Assembly: GCA_949358305.1 (NCBI GenBank)
Contig: OX442315.1
Coordinates: 10,444,427 to 10,508,426 of the forward strand
DNA from: Strigamia acuminata
Taxonomy: Eukaryota; Arthropoda; Chilopoda; Geophilomorpha; Linotaeniidae
Direction of reading: 5' to 3'
DNA: 64,000 nt
The notes under the pieces are model-generated. The model was not told the DNA's origin and searched no databases. It was given only the letters and a program-made list of their open reading frames with translations. Position numbers and translations under genes: made by a program. Shown piece after piece: positions 1 to 11,700 of the stretch. The stretch's first letter is position 1, and every line of letters begins with the position of its first letter.

Positions 1-43
1 ATTAATCGAAAACCATCGCACAGAAGCGGTAATTTCGAGGATG

Positions 44-664
44 ATGAGTCGCTTGGGTGGCAAAGGGAGAAATCCGGACAAACCGTGGTAAATTTCACTG
101 ACAAAAAGTGCAAATTATTTTAATTTTAGTACAAATTTCGTTTCCTTAATTTTATTTTTCAAGCGACGAATGTGAAGCGCAAACAAATCAATACCGCAGA
201 AACCATTCGGATGACAAAACAGCATCGAGTACATAATATTCATTTTTTTTAAATTAAAAAATAATTTTGCCTGTGTTTATCGGTGTTTCCAGGCACCAGA
301 GGAAGCATCGAAGTATTTTGGGGCCCGAAATTGGACGAATATATATTCATAAAAGGTCCATGCATGAGCAAACCAAACGGAGGTGAAATCCAAGCCGCCA
401 TTCGAGCTGTAGATGAAGCCAAGTGGACTGGAATTCGACGACTTCCGGCAGATAACTGGCAACGCGAATTCTCTAATAACTGGAAAACTGTTTCCGGTAA
501 ACCGGTGAAAAAAATGGCGGATTCCAAGGACTTCAATGCCCCATCGAGCGCAATTGGGTAAAAAAAAAATATTAGAATTCTCGGTTAAATTTTTTTTCAT
601 ACCGCCATTTTGAAATTCTAGAGACATCGATAAATTGGCGAAACAAGACATTAACAAACCTTAA
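44..664 (+). CDS. Degenerate RNase H-like protein (paralogue of the adjacent RNase H1)
   Basis: Rebuilt as four exons, 44-87, 164-228, 293-557 and 622-664, with GT-AG introns of 76, 64 and 64 bp; the frame stays open and ends at TAA 662-664. The start MSRLGGKGRN resembles MSRRGGNY of the RNase H1 gene at 1431. Later blocks also align: FWGPKLDE with YFGPNDRR, GGEIQAAIRAVDEAK with SSAEIRAAERGIRQA, and DIDKLAKQ with AADQLARQ. The first catalytic Asp region (YTDGAC in RNase H1) is replaced by a non-matching stretch, and the His loop (SGHSGN) is missing. The Glu of GGEI and the last Asp are kept. Activity is therefore unlikely; it may be a pseudo-enzyme or a decaying gene. AATAAA lies at 755-760. 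ATG at 41 is an alternative start. Exon 2 is the least certain because its donor (GTACAT) is weak. Confidence 0.55.
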
Positions 665-689
665 TATTTTTTTTAAAAACTGAGAAAAT

Positions 690-2218
690 ATCACTTTTCA
701 CTTCGAGTATGTCAATTTTATTTCCATTAAAACGCAAACATGTTTCGTTTGGGCAATAAATAAAAAGAATTTTTCAACTTGTGAAAGAAGTCGCCTTGCT
801 TTCATCTGCGCGGGAAGCCTGTAGTAAAGTGTGCTGGAATGCGACAACAATGAAAATTGGGGTTATCGGATTATATGGCCCAATCCCCATGTGAGTGGTC
901 AATTGTCCGTTTCTGCTTTCAAGTGCAGCGCCCCCTCGGGTCCTGCGAAGATGAAAAACATGTGCAAGAGCTTCGGCGACAAGTCTAGACAAGCCCATTG
1001 AGATATTTAGCGCTTTTGTTTCTGATTATTCTCGCCAGTTGGCGTCAAAGTGCTTTTTGAGTCTTTTGATTCGCTGAAATAAGTCACGTGGAAGAATCTA
1101 GGGGGATTACGTGGCAGTTCGGGTGGCAGTTTTACACTCACGACAGTGCACTTGGCATTATTTCTTCGATCGTCGTTGGTGAAAGGTGAAAAACTTCTAA
1201 TCTTATCTGGAATCAGGCAAGTTCTTAATTTATTTCAAAAATCTTATCTATCTTTTATAGAATTTCTTCAAATATTTAAATTTCGAGCGATATTATTTCT
1301 ATTTAAATCTTAAAATTTAAATTTTTATGATTTTCCACTCGTGGTGGTGGTTGCCGCCATTTTCTTCACGGCGATAAATCTAAAAGAAAATTACATTTTT
1401 ACAGGAAAAACATCCAATTCTTCAATCAAAATGAGTCGCAGAGGAGGAAACTATCACAATAGGCAATATTCCGGTAAAAAAAAAGATTAATTTAATTTAA
1501 AATTAAATTTTAATGAATTTCTGGAATTTCTTTCTAGATCCGCGCCACGTCGACGTATACACGGACGGCGCATGCACGAACAACGGCCGCGACGGCTCTT
1601 CTGCCGGAATCGGTGTATATTTTGGCCCGAATGACCGCAGGTAAGAAAAATAAATTTTGTTAAATATTTTTAAAAAAAAAATTTTTTGTGTTATTTATCC
1701 AAAATAAAGAATGGGAAAATTTCATTCCAATTTTATTTTGTATTTAGGAATGTGAGTGAATCAGTTGGAGGCCGCCAAACCAACAGCAGCGCCGAAATCC
1801 GAGCGGCGGAACGTGGCATTCGCCAAGCGCGGGATTCTGGTTATGACCATGTCACCGTGCACACCGATAGTAAATTCTTGGTTGACAGTAAGTTATTCAT
1901 TCGTGTGGATTTTTAGTCGACGATTAAATACAAATTTGATTCAGGTACGACCAAATGGATGGGCGGTTGGCAGCGCAACGATTGGCAAAAAGCGTCTGGT
2001 GGAGAGGTCGTCAACAGAACCGACTTTGAGGCTTTGAATAATGCGTCTAGAGGAATGAATGTCGAATATGTAAATTTAATTTTTTTTTTCTTTTTTTTCT
2101 ATGATTTTTAATATTTAATTGATTTTTGCAGAAACATGTTTCCGGTCACTCTGGCAATGCTGGCAACGATGCTGCCGATCAGTTGGCGAGACAAGGAGCT
2201 AGCAGACGTCGTTACTAG
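690..2218 (+). repeat. Plus-strand arm of an inverted segmental duplication (RNase H block)
   Basis: The sequence upstream of and including the RNase H1 gene is repeated, diverged, on the minus strand at 22367-24260. Shared blocks include CACTTCGAGT near 700 (and 24236 on minus), the GAAGTCGCC stretch near 787, and TCTAGACAAGCCC near 985 followed by TTTTGTTTCTG. The homology continues leftwards into the degenerate paralogue at 44-664 (matching 24322-24560). It therefore spans two genes and their spacer, not just the coding exons. Confidence 0.75.
1431..2218 (+). CDS. rnh1: Ribonuclease H1, catalytic domain only
   Basis: Type 1 RNase H, which cleaves the RNA strand of RNA-DNA hybrids. Five exons, 1431-1473, 1538-1640, 1748-1887, 1945-2069 and 2132-2218, join in frame to 165 aa. 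All catalytic positions are present: Asp in YTDGAC, Glu in AEIRAAERGI, Asp in HTDSKF, His in SGHSGN and the last Asp in GNDAADQLA. The protein starts only about 15 residues before the catalytic domain, so the N-terminal hybrid-binding domain of typical animal RNase H1 is absent. No mitochondrial targeting peptide is evident in the short basic start MSRRGG. AATAAA follows at about 2336. A second copy on the other strand (22367-23693) shares every exon boundary. Confidence 0.9.
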
Positions 2219-3198
2219 TTTTCTTTATTTGGTTTTATAATTTCAATTTTGTTTTTTTGTTTTAATTAAATTAATGATTGATGATATCTTTTGTTTAGAA
2301 TTTTTCTGTGGTTATTTTATTTAGTTAAATGGCGAAATAAAATAAGTTTTTAGCTGAATTTCAATTTCATGTGTGGTTTACTTGCGAAATGTTATTTAAA
2401 TTTTTATTTACAAAATTTAAGTAACTTGGTTTTGATTTGGATTGGGAAATGGTCAACGATTGATGGTGATTTAATGTAACTTTGAGAGAGACAAAATAGA
2501 CACGACTTGACTGGAAAATGTGAGACTGATTAAACTTTATTACAATGTGTGTGGCACTACTAAGGTGGGTGTCATACTCATGACAGTTGTTTACACAAGG
2601 AAGGGGGAAACGATACAACACCAAATGACTTATGGAGGGGTCACTCTAAACGCTAAGACCACACAAACTCAAAATGTAAACAAAACATGGCGTAAATGGT
2701 TAATGACTATAAATGTGACAACTATTAAATTTCAAGTCATTATTTTTGAATGAAATAAAATCCTTTATACATCACGAGCACGAAAAGTAAAATTAAATCT
2801 GGTAATTTATTTATATTGTAATCAAGTGAAAAATTTATAAAGTAGTACAGTATTTGTTGCATTGAATGGATACAGTTGCCAAATATACACAAGAAAGAAT
2901 ACAAAAATTACTTAATTTACATCACGGCATATCTCAATATTAATAAATGTATATAAAAATTATTATGAATATGTGAACTAATTTTAATTTGGAATCCCAA
3001 TCGTTTTGTAACAGAAAGGACAGCGAAAGTTTGGACAGCACGATGCAGTAACTAGCAAATTTACACACAATAAAACAAGAAAATAGTGCTATTTTCGTTC
3101 GTGATAACGCCACTAGCCAGCGCCACCGTAGACAAAGAGACGTTGGAATGAGTAGTGCATCATCGTACATGCTGCTCGCTGAGCTTCACCACTCTGCA
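2219..3198. other. Intergenic, AT-rich, no gene seen
   Basis: Spacer between RNase H1 and the TRAF-C gene. It holds the RNase H1 3' end with AATAAA near 2336. Short open frames on both strands have no domain or splice support. I see nothing else in it. Confidence 0.5.
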
Positions 3199-4211
3199 AT
3201 GAACGAACCACGAGTAAGTGAAATTGATGAATTAATCTGTTAGTTTATTGTCTGGAAATTCAATTAATTAATGAAATATCTAAATAACGAACTTGCACTA
3301 GAATTTTTCTTACAAAAAGATTTTAATTTTAGGTTTTCCACGACGAAATGTCTGAGAAATCTCCGACTGTCCGCCATTTATCGGTGAGAAAGAAAATTAT
3401 AATAAAAGTCAAATACTTTATTGAAATTATATTATTTTTTAATTCAAGCTTGCGCGACGAGAGCGCAGATTTAATCCTTTTCCGCCAATCTTCCAATTCC
3501 GTGGAAACGGTAAAGAAATTTCACGTTTTAGCTTCAACCGTGTTTCGGTTTCTACAACAACACCACCTGGTGGCGTTTTGGTGCAACCGGGCGGCCATAC
3601 CTAAAAATGGCGACCAAGCTAAATAAAAATATTTTTAAAATGTATATATAGGCCGGCAAGAAACTCAAGAAGCTTATGAAACTCAAGAAGCTTACGAAAC
3701 TCAAGAAACTCTTGATCCTTTTCTACCGCCAGCATTCTTCTTCTATCCACCACCTCAGATGTATTACAAGGACACGTACTACCACACGTTGACAATGAAC
3801 AACTTCTCCCAACGCCAAGACGAGGCTCGACGAGGCGGAAGCGAGATTTTATTTAGTGACGAATTCAGCCACGAGGGCTACCAATTGTGTTTACTGCTTT
3901 GCCCCAACGGATTGCGAGATGCAAAGGGCAGATTTTTATCCGTTTATTTTCAAGTTGTCGAAGGTCCCAACGACGCATCGCTCGTGTGGCCGGTCAAATT
4001 TGACCTAACATTTATTTTGGAGGACCGGTTGGAGGAGCGAAATCATTATTTTTACAAATTGCCCAAATTTCAGAGCAAGATTAATAAACCTGCCGAGAGA
4101 AAGAGCACTTACTCTCGCGGTGTCAGGCTTTTTTATCCACTTGACCAGCTGGAACCGTATTATCTGGTGGACGACAGTATTTCGGTCCAAATTGCGGTTA
4201 CATTCATTTGA
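3199..4211 (+). CDS. TRAF-C (MATH) domain protein without RING or zinc fingers
   Basis: Four exons, 3199-3213, 3333-3383, 3449-3569 and 3652-4211, join in frame to 248 aa; the third donor (GTGGCG) is weak. The C-terminal 150 residues form a TRAF-C/MATH domain, with FSDEFSHEGYQLCLLLCPNG, then FLSVYFQVVEGPNDASLVWP, FILEDR and, near the end, LVDDSISVQIAV. In TRAFs this fold trimerises and binds receptor tails. The N-terminal 100 residues are low complexity: a basic stretch, STTTPPGG, the tandem ETQEAYETQEAYETQ and the run FFFYPPP. No RING or TRAF zinc fingers are encoded, so it is not a canonical E3-type TRAF. It could be an adaptor or decoy; function is not shown by the sequence. The last exon is secure, the first three are inferred. 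Confidence 0.75.
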
Positions 4212-4789
4212 ATTTTGAATTTTGAATTCTATTTTTGTACTTTGATTATTAAGTTTTTATTTGTTGTTGTTTTAATTTTTTAAAATTTTTTTTGGTAGTT
4301 TTTATTCATTTTATTTGTTGCTGTTAATGAGTAATGTTTGTCAAATGGACAATATAACATTCCATAAACACTTATGTATATCCGCATTGTATTTAAATTG
4401 AGTTAGATTATGCTCTTAGAATTAGTATTTCTGATATTGTTCGCAAAGTTAAATTATGGCGATTTTGTTAAAAACAGAAAGTGTAAAGTATAGTTTCTCA
4501 TTTAAAGACACTTTTTTCTAAAATGGCTTGTCTGTTTTTTTTTTTGTTTTTTTTTTCCTAGTTATCGGCTGGAATTTGTAAGTGAAGGGTTAGGTCATTT
4601 CATGGATAGAATCTTAATTTTTAATGATACATATATGTATGTTTTTTTTTTTTTTTATAAAATTGTCTAGAAATTTGCCGGAAACAGTTTCCTAATTATT
4701 GGAAAATTTGTGTTGTCAGTTATCTACCGCTCAATATGCAGCTCAATTGTGATTTGTAAGTTATATTTTATTAAACAATTATCTTAGTT

Positions 4790-5056
4790 ACGTTTAGGGT
4801 AATTTATAATAATTTGAATACACAATTTTACATATTTATAATAATTTGAATACACACTTTTACATATTTATAATAATTTGAATACACACTTTTACATATT
4901 TATAATAATTTGAATACCGGTATATACTTTTACATATTTATAATAATTTGAATACACACTTTTACATATTTATAATAATTTGAATACACACTTTTACATA
5001 TTTATAATAATTTGAATGTACTTTTACATATTCGTAATAATTTTAATATATTATTA
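4790..5056. repeat. 32-bp minisatellite, about 8 copies
   Basis: The unit, containing ACATATTTATAATAATTTG and then AATACACACTTTT, repeats with a 32-bp step (TTTGAATA at 4813, 4845, 4877, 4909, 4947, 4979, 5011). One unit is expanded by 6 bp around 4917-4926. There are no unique spacers, so it is not a CRISPR array. Confidence 0.9.
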
Positions 5057-5159
5057 CAGTGGCTCCCAAACTGCGCCACAGCAGGCCTACAGGGACGTTG
5101 TGACTGGCCTACAGGGGCACCATGACCACCTACAAGGGCGCCATGCAGCAAAAAGGTTA

Positions 5160-5228
5160 ACTAAACTCTGGCTCATCATAAGAGGCGGACCAGTTCCTAT
5201 TGGCCGAGCCATTTCACTGGTGTAGGTA
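5160..5228. mobile_element. Fragment of the CATTGG-CGAGCC MITE family
   Basis: The terminal part of the dispersed element seen complete at 6591-7013 and 16825-17168. It carries CTCTGGC, CATAAGAG, TTGGCCGAGCC and TCACTGGTGTA. The rest of the element is missing. Confidence 0.5.
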
Positions 5229-5270
5229 TACATAAAAATAGGCCAAAATACATGTTCAGAATAATTTTAA

Positions 5271-5433
5271 TACCGTATTTGTATTTCTTCGATTCTAAGA
5301 TGCACTTCATTTTTAGAGATGTTAAATGGGGGAAAAGAAGTAGGTTTTTCAATGGGAAATGGCTGTGATTGTAAGACGCATCCAATTTTTATAAATGGGA
5401 AAAAGTGCGTCTTAGAATAGAAGAAATGTGGTA
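5271..5433. mobile_element. Short TA-flanked MITE with ACCGTATTT ends
   Basis: Ends TACCGTATTTG and CGATTCTAAGA are mirrored by GTCTTAGAATAG and AAATGTGGTA. A related 100-bp copy lies at 22502-22601 with better-kept ends (GTCTTAGAATCG, AATACGGTA). It is non-coding. Confidence 0.5.
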
Positions 5434-5733
5434 ACAATAAATTTATCACTCGGTCTGTGTATCCAGCAGTGACTAACAAGAAGCAGGGTGGGTCTTATCA
5501 ACCATGGCAAGAAATCAATGGACCCATATGCAAGTTGGGTCGACGGGTTCTTTAGCAGAGGATTTTCAATATTTGGCAAGATACGTAGTTGTTATTTTTA
5601 TCCTCCATGGGCAGGGTTAATTAATATTAAAATTTGCGGTGCTGTAAATCGAGTAATTTTTACAGTCTTTGTTTTGTGTATATTAGCTTGTCCTGTACAT
5701 GCAACGTTACATTATAAATTATTTTGCAGATAT

Positions 5734-8700
5734 TCAATTATCAGCGAAACGAGAAATCATTTGCAATAATTCCAAGCACGAGAGAACTGAAATTCCAAGA
5801 AAAAAGCCTAAAATTGATCCAATATCATTGATGAATTTTTCAACTGGCATGACAAATTTCTGTTCAAATATTTCATTTATGTTGGTCCCAAACTGAATTT
5901 TTGTTCCGATTAACGTCAGCCCCGGGAAAGCATAGTCGGTGGATACGGCGTAAACTGTCTGATTGCATTCAGGGTGACAGTTGCAGTCACGACCGACATG
6001 AAAATTCGAAAAGACGTTTAAATAGGATTTTCTCACTGATTTCGCCGAAACCGATGTATTGCATGGAGGTAAAGCCGATGAATTGAAAAATGGTAAGCTT
6101 TTTGGTTAGACGTGTCAAGAATTAAATAGAAGTAAGTTTTGCTTGATATATTAGGTTTACCTGCAATTGATGTTTTGTTTCCAGAAGTTAGTTTCGAGGC
6201 AGTGAGCTTTACATCTTTCAAATTCCTTTCTGGACACGCATGGTTTTACTGGTGAGTTCAGTCGCAAAATCTGTAGTTTGATTTCTAAACTTATTAAGTG
6301 CAAAAGAAAACATCACCCAATATTACTTACTGTTTGCTGACTATAACTTAGTAACATCCAATAGCCATGAGGTTGCATTGTGAAAGGAATGACATCCATT
6401 AGTTCTTCTGTCAGCATGAAAAACATCTGAGGGCAAATATTGTAGATTCTTATTAAATTTCATGTACAGAGCGTCGATTATCTGAACGACGGGTTAATCG
6501 AACAGCGATGATCGACTTTTTATTTGATTTTTATCAATTTTTTAGTTGATTTTTAGTTTTCATATACAATACGGTATGTGTATCTTGCTACACTCTTGTT
6601 CGACTCAAAAGGGTGGCCTTCTCCCATTGGCCGAGCCGCATTACTCCTAACTCCAGTCTGTATTACTACCACTAAGAGAAGTAGTTTTTATTTTTATTTA
6701 TTTTTAAGATTATTGTGACCATTTAAATTGATATAATTTTAATTGTATTTTATTATAAAATGTTATTTCCATTTAGGAAATAAAGTTTTATGCACATATA
6801 AATGCAAAACTCATGTTTGTTCTGTTTATTGGCTGCTTTGTCTGGAAAGCAAACAATTTTGAAATTTTGGCTGTTATAACCTAGGCAATCGATTACAATG
6901 TCTGTACATTGTAATGCATTTGTGGTGTTTGGGTCTATATTTTTGGATCACTACACCAGTGATACGGCTCGGCCAATGGGAGAAGGCCACCCTTTTGAGT
7001 CGAACAAGAGTATAGACGCAACCGCAAGGAAAAATTAGTCGAACGCAACGCAGAGTCTGTTCACACTGTAGGGCACATGAGAACAGAGCTGAAACAATTA
7101 GGGTTGCACCGAATATTCGGATTATATTCGATTATTCGGCATATTCGGCCAAAAAACCGAATAATCTGTATTCGGCCGAATACATAATAATGACAAAGTT
7201 AGACAAATTTGCATTTTTCAATGCAAGTTTTTGTCTTCTTAGAGTGAATACTAATAATTTTCATCTTATAAAATGCATTTTACCAGATAACTTTACATTT
7301 TTAGATAAAAATTGCATTTCTACTGAAAAACTTACAATTTTTTGTGAAAACTGCATTTTTGACGTGAAACATGGCGATTGCTTTTTTGGTTGTAAAAATT
7401 GTTTTTTTGAAGTGGTAATTGCTTTTTTCAACAGTGGGAATTGAGTTTTCGGCATGAAAATGGCATGTTTAACTTGGGGATTGCTTTATTTGGCTTGGAA
7501 ATCGCTTTTGACAATGTAAATTTGTTTTTTAAATTTTTATTCGGTTATTTGGCCGAATACCGAATATTCGGCCATGGTATTCGGTTCCGAATATTCAGTA
7601 TTCGGTTATTCGGCCTTTATGGTATTCGGTGCAACCCTAGAAACAATTGATGTTGCGTCTGGCCAATCACACGGTTTCAATGATACCTGGAATTGGATCT
7701 AGTTCTAGAACTAGTTCCAGAATCCAAAAATGGCGGCCTGGGTGCATGAGGCAAAGTCTCGCCAACCGGACGTGAATCAACGAGAGTTGGAGTCGATCTT
7801 GATTGGTTGGCTACAAGACCTTTCCTTGCGTTGCGTCGCTTACTTCAACTTGAAGTTGAAGCAGGAATTGGCGTCAACGTCAAGAATTTTTGGACTCAAG
7901 CAGCTTGCGTTGCGTCAGTTTTCTTGCGTTGCGTCTAGTGTGAACACAAGTGTGAACCTAGCTTCAACCTGGTCTGATTCACGATTTTTGGGCATGCTCT
8001 CCAAAACAGGGTTTTAGGCCAATGTGTACAGTCGTCAGGGTGCAAGGAGTGGCGCATTACGCAGGGCCACCTTAATCATTGGGCTAACTGGGCTGCAGCC
8101 CAGACGCCTCCTACAAGGGGTCTTTGTAAGTGTTCACAAATAACTTGTATATTTAAATATGTTTTTTTTTTAGTTTCGACAACCACAAAGGAGAGAGAGC
8201 CTGAATTCTTTCAGTCCAGGGCGCTGAAGTACGTTGAGAGGGCCCTGCCCTTGCACCCCTGCTAGAGACGCCCCTGACAGTCGTGGTCATCAAAATTGTC
8301 TCAGTCCAGCTTGATTACAATCGCCTTCACATCAGAGGTTTAGATGATTGTGTAACGTGATTTAAATGTCAATTTGTTACAACTTTTTCGTGAGTTTTTG
8401 CACCACCTGGTGGATACATCGAAAAATGCTCATTCTGCAGGTGAGCTTCAAGCTGGACTGGAACGATTTACATGACTAAACTGTACAATACTACTTCACT
8501 AAATACTTTGGTGTGAGTGTTGCATCGAAGTCCGTCGGGAGATGCATATGGTAAGTACATTGCACTGTCCCTTGGATTGTATTTAACAATAGCTAAAATA
8601 ATTTTTATTTTATTAATTTTAAAATTAAAATTAAAGAATGTAGAATATTATACCTGATTTTAAGTGAACACATTTACCAAATACAGTTTGTATATAAGAT

Positions 8701-11700
8701 CTTTTTGGAAATCCATACGATGAAATTTGAAATAAGCCTTTTACTGCATCTGCTATATACTTTATTGAAAAAATAAGAATATTAATTTTGTCATACCGTA
8801 ATATTTTTTTTTTGCTTTTCATTTTATGACCAATTGTGTTGCGGGAGAAAATTTTTTTTTGCTAATAGTGCACGGGTGCGCAATTAGAAGATATACAGTA
8901 TTTAGATCTTACCTCAGCATTGTCGTAGTTCTCCATGTCTCCAGTTTCTTCCCACAAATCCTCAGCATTGCCCGCAAAACTGGACGGTTCGTCGAGTAAA
9001 TCCAAAATGTCGACATCTTCCACACAAGTATTATTCAGCTGTTTCTTCTCTTTGATTATTTTTTTTTCTTTATATATTTCCTCAGGATCGGTGCATACGA
9101 CAATAGAAGGTATGTGAACGTGTTCTTCTCGAACAAGTCTAATAGTCTGGTATGTAGAAAACGCTGAATACGCCACTATTTTTTCGTAAATATAATATGA
9201 CGCAACAGCAAACATGAGCAGAACAAAAATCTGTTTAAACTTTTTTATAAATCCAAATTGAACGTTGATTTGAATTTGATTTTGTTGATTCATCAATTTC
9301 TTAGCGATTTTGAGAACTCTCATTTCAAAATAACTCTTTTTCTTGAAGTTGAAAACGATTTGTTTTTTTTGTTTGCGAATGGTGCGAATAATTATGTCGA
9401 CAATCGACAGACACGATACCCCGGCGTAAAAAGACAGACAACCTCCAATGTCACACATTAGAGAAATAGAGTCGTAGAAGAAGTATTGCTTCGCAGTGCT
9501 GACCCAATTACTAGAACAGTAGAGTTCCACGGTTGAATCTTTGATTTCGCTGTAGGTAAATTGTGAAGTGACCTTGCTTATTTCACACTCTGTAGGGCAT
9601 TGGCAATCAAGAAGTATAGTTTTTGTTATTTCAACTAATTGTGTAAGAATTTCGCACGAGTGTTGATTTGCAATACAGTTTTCAGTTTGTTTTTTAGGCC
9701 AGAATGGTTGCCTGAAAAACACGTAAAGAAAATTAAAATAAAAAGGCAACTGGCGGTGGAAGGCTACTTCAGAAAAATGTTAAATATTGTTACGCGTACG
9801 GACCGTTCCGTTTAAGAATAGCTTTGCTAAAATGTAAGTTTTCCTTCCATAATGTAATCTAGCTGTACTTTGAGCCGATACAATGTTGTCCTATTTCCTG
9901 CCGTATCACTGGTGTAGTGGCACAAAAAGGTAGCCCAAAACACCAGAATTATAATCGAATTCCAAACATTGTGATTGATTACCAACACTTGTTTCATTGT
10001 CAAAGGTGATGCTTTGACACAGAACTACTTTTCCGCCTAGTAGAGCACAGTCCATAGTTAGGCGTAATACGGCTGGAATTAGGTCAACGTGGTATTCATT
10101 CACAGTACAGCACCGTAGCAAAACACTAGCGAAACATAAGTTATAAAATAGCTAATATTAACGATTTTATAGCTAACTGTTGCTAGCTAACGACAGTGAC
10201 AACTAGCAGAATGTAAATTATGGGAAGAAGACTGAAATTTTGCAAAAATGAATCATTTTTATTTTACTTCTTGTTTATTATTTCCCTGTTCCAAACATAA
10301 ATAATTCCTAAATGGGATTTTTAGAATTGTTTGAATGATATGTACTTACTGGCAAGAATAATTTCGACGAGAAATTTCATTGAACAAACACCTATTTTGA
10401 CATTTTTCCATTTCCGAGTAATCAACACAAGGGGCTAGTTTTCGGTTCATAAATTTATACTATGGAAGCAAACCACTTTAATTGTTTACTCGACATTTTT
10501 AAAGGAAATGAAGAATCTTATACCCTTTTAAATGTGAATGCGATAATGTTGGATTTAAATAGGTCCATGATATGATGTGATGGTACAGTAAGAGCAACAA
10601 TATTTCTTGTTTTTGCAGTTAAAAATATCTATAAAGCAAATTAGATCAACTATTGTATAATTTTAAAGATGAACTTTATCAGATATAAAGTTTCTTTCAA
10701 ATTCATTTTTTTGAAATGATTAATAATTACTCAATAGTGTTAAATATATTTACCATTCCGCCGAGATCCTGCTTGTAAGTGGTTTTACCCGTGAATTTAA
10801 TTTTCAATTTGTATTCTGGTCCAAGTTTAATTTTTTCCACTTAGTTGGAGAAAAATAAAGACAATATTATGGGGTGCCGTTTCAACGGCGAATCGCCTAA
10901 GGGCGAATCTGGCCATTCAGATGAATGGCGAATTTCTATTTTATTCTGTCCAAAAGCAGTCCCAATGGCAAATTTCTCCCAATTCGCCATTTGGAACGTA
11001 TTTGGACCTTTCTAATGGCGATTTGGTAGAAATTAGCCACAGGGGTGCACATCTAGCGCGACATGAATCTGCCGCGACAAGCCGCCCCAAAAAATGGTTA
11101 TGCACCAAAAAACCACTAAGGTTAGCCCTTCTTAGGAATTGGAAGATGACACCCACAGATTCGTCATTGGAAACGCAAATAACGTTTCCAATGGCGAATT
11201 TTCCCAGATTCGCCATTGGAAACGTCAAAATAGCTTTCCAATGGCGAATTTTGGAAATTCGCCCTTAGGTGATTCGCCATTAGAAACCTATTTTTATATC
11301 TTCAACGGCGAATTTAGACATTTTCACCATTGAAAGCGAATTAGGATAATGGCAAATGTATGTACTTTGCCATTGGAAACACACTGTAATATTTCCAATG
11401 GCAAATTTGTGCACATTTTTTTTCCATTAGTAGTAATGGTCAATGGCATGATTTGCCATTGGGCGATTCACCATTGGTAGGGCAACCCGATAGGTGTTTA
11501 TTTAAATGGTTATTAAAAGGTTATTTAAATATTATTGCCCTGCTATGCTTTGTCAATAAATCAATTAATGCTTGAACTAAGAAAAAAAAAGTTGGTTGTA
11601 AATTATTAAATAAATAAAAATATATAATTAATTTAATTTAACAAAAACAAATAAATAAATAACAAACATTAATAAATATAAAAATAAAAATAAAAGTTAT

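Noticed and set aside
4790-5056. Regular direct repeats that could suggest a CRISPR array
   Set aside because: Units are contiguous 32-mers with no unique spacers, in a eukaryotic setting with spliced genes.
5488-5769. Plus-strand 93-codon open frame opposite the last exon of gene M
   Set aside because: It overlaps the 3' end of gene M in antisense and shows no domain or splice support.
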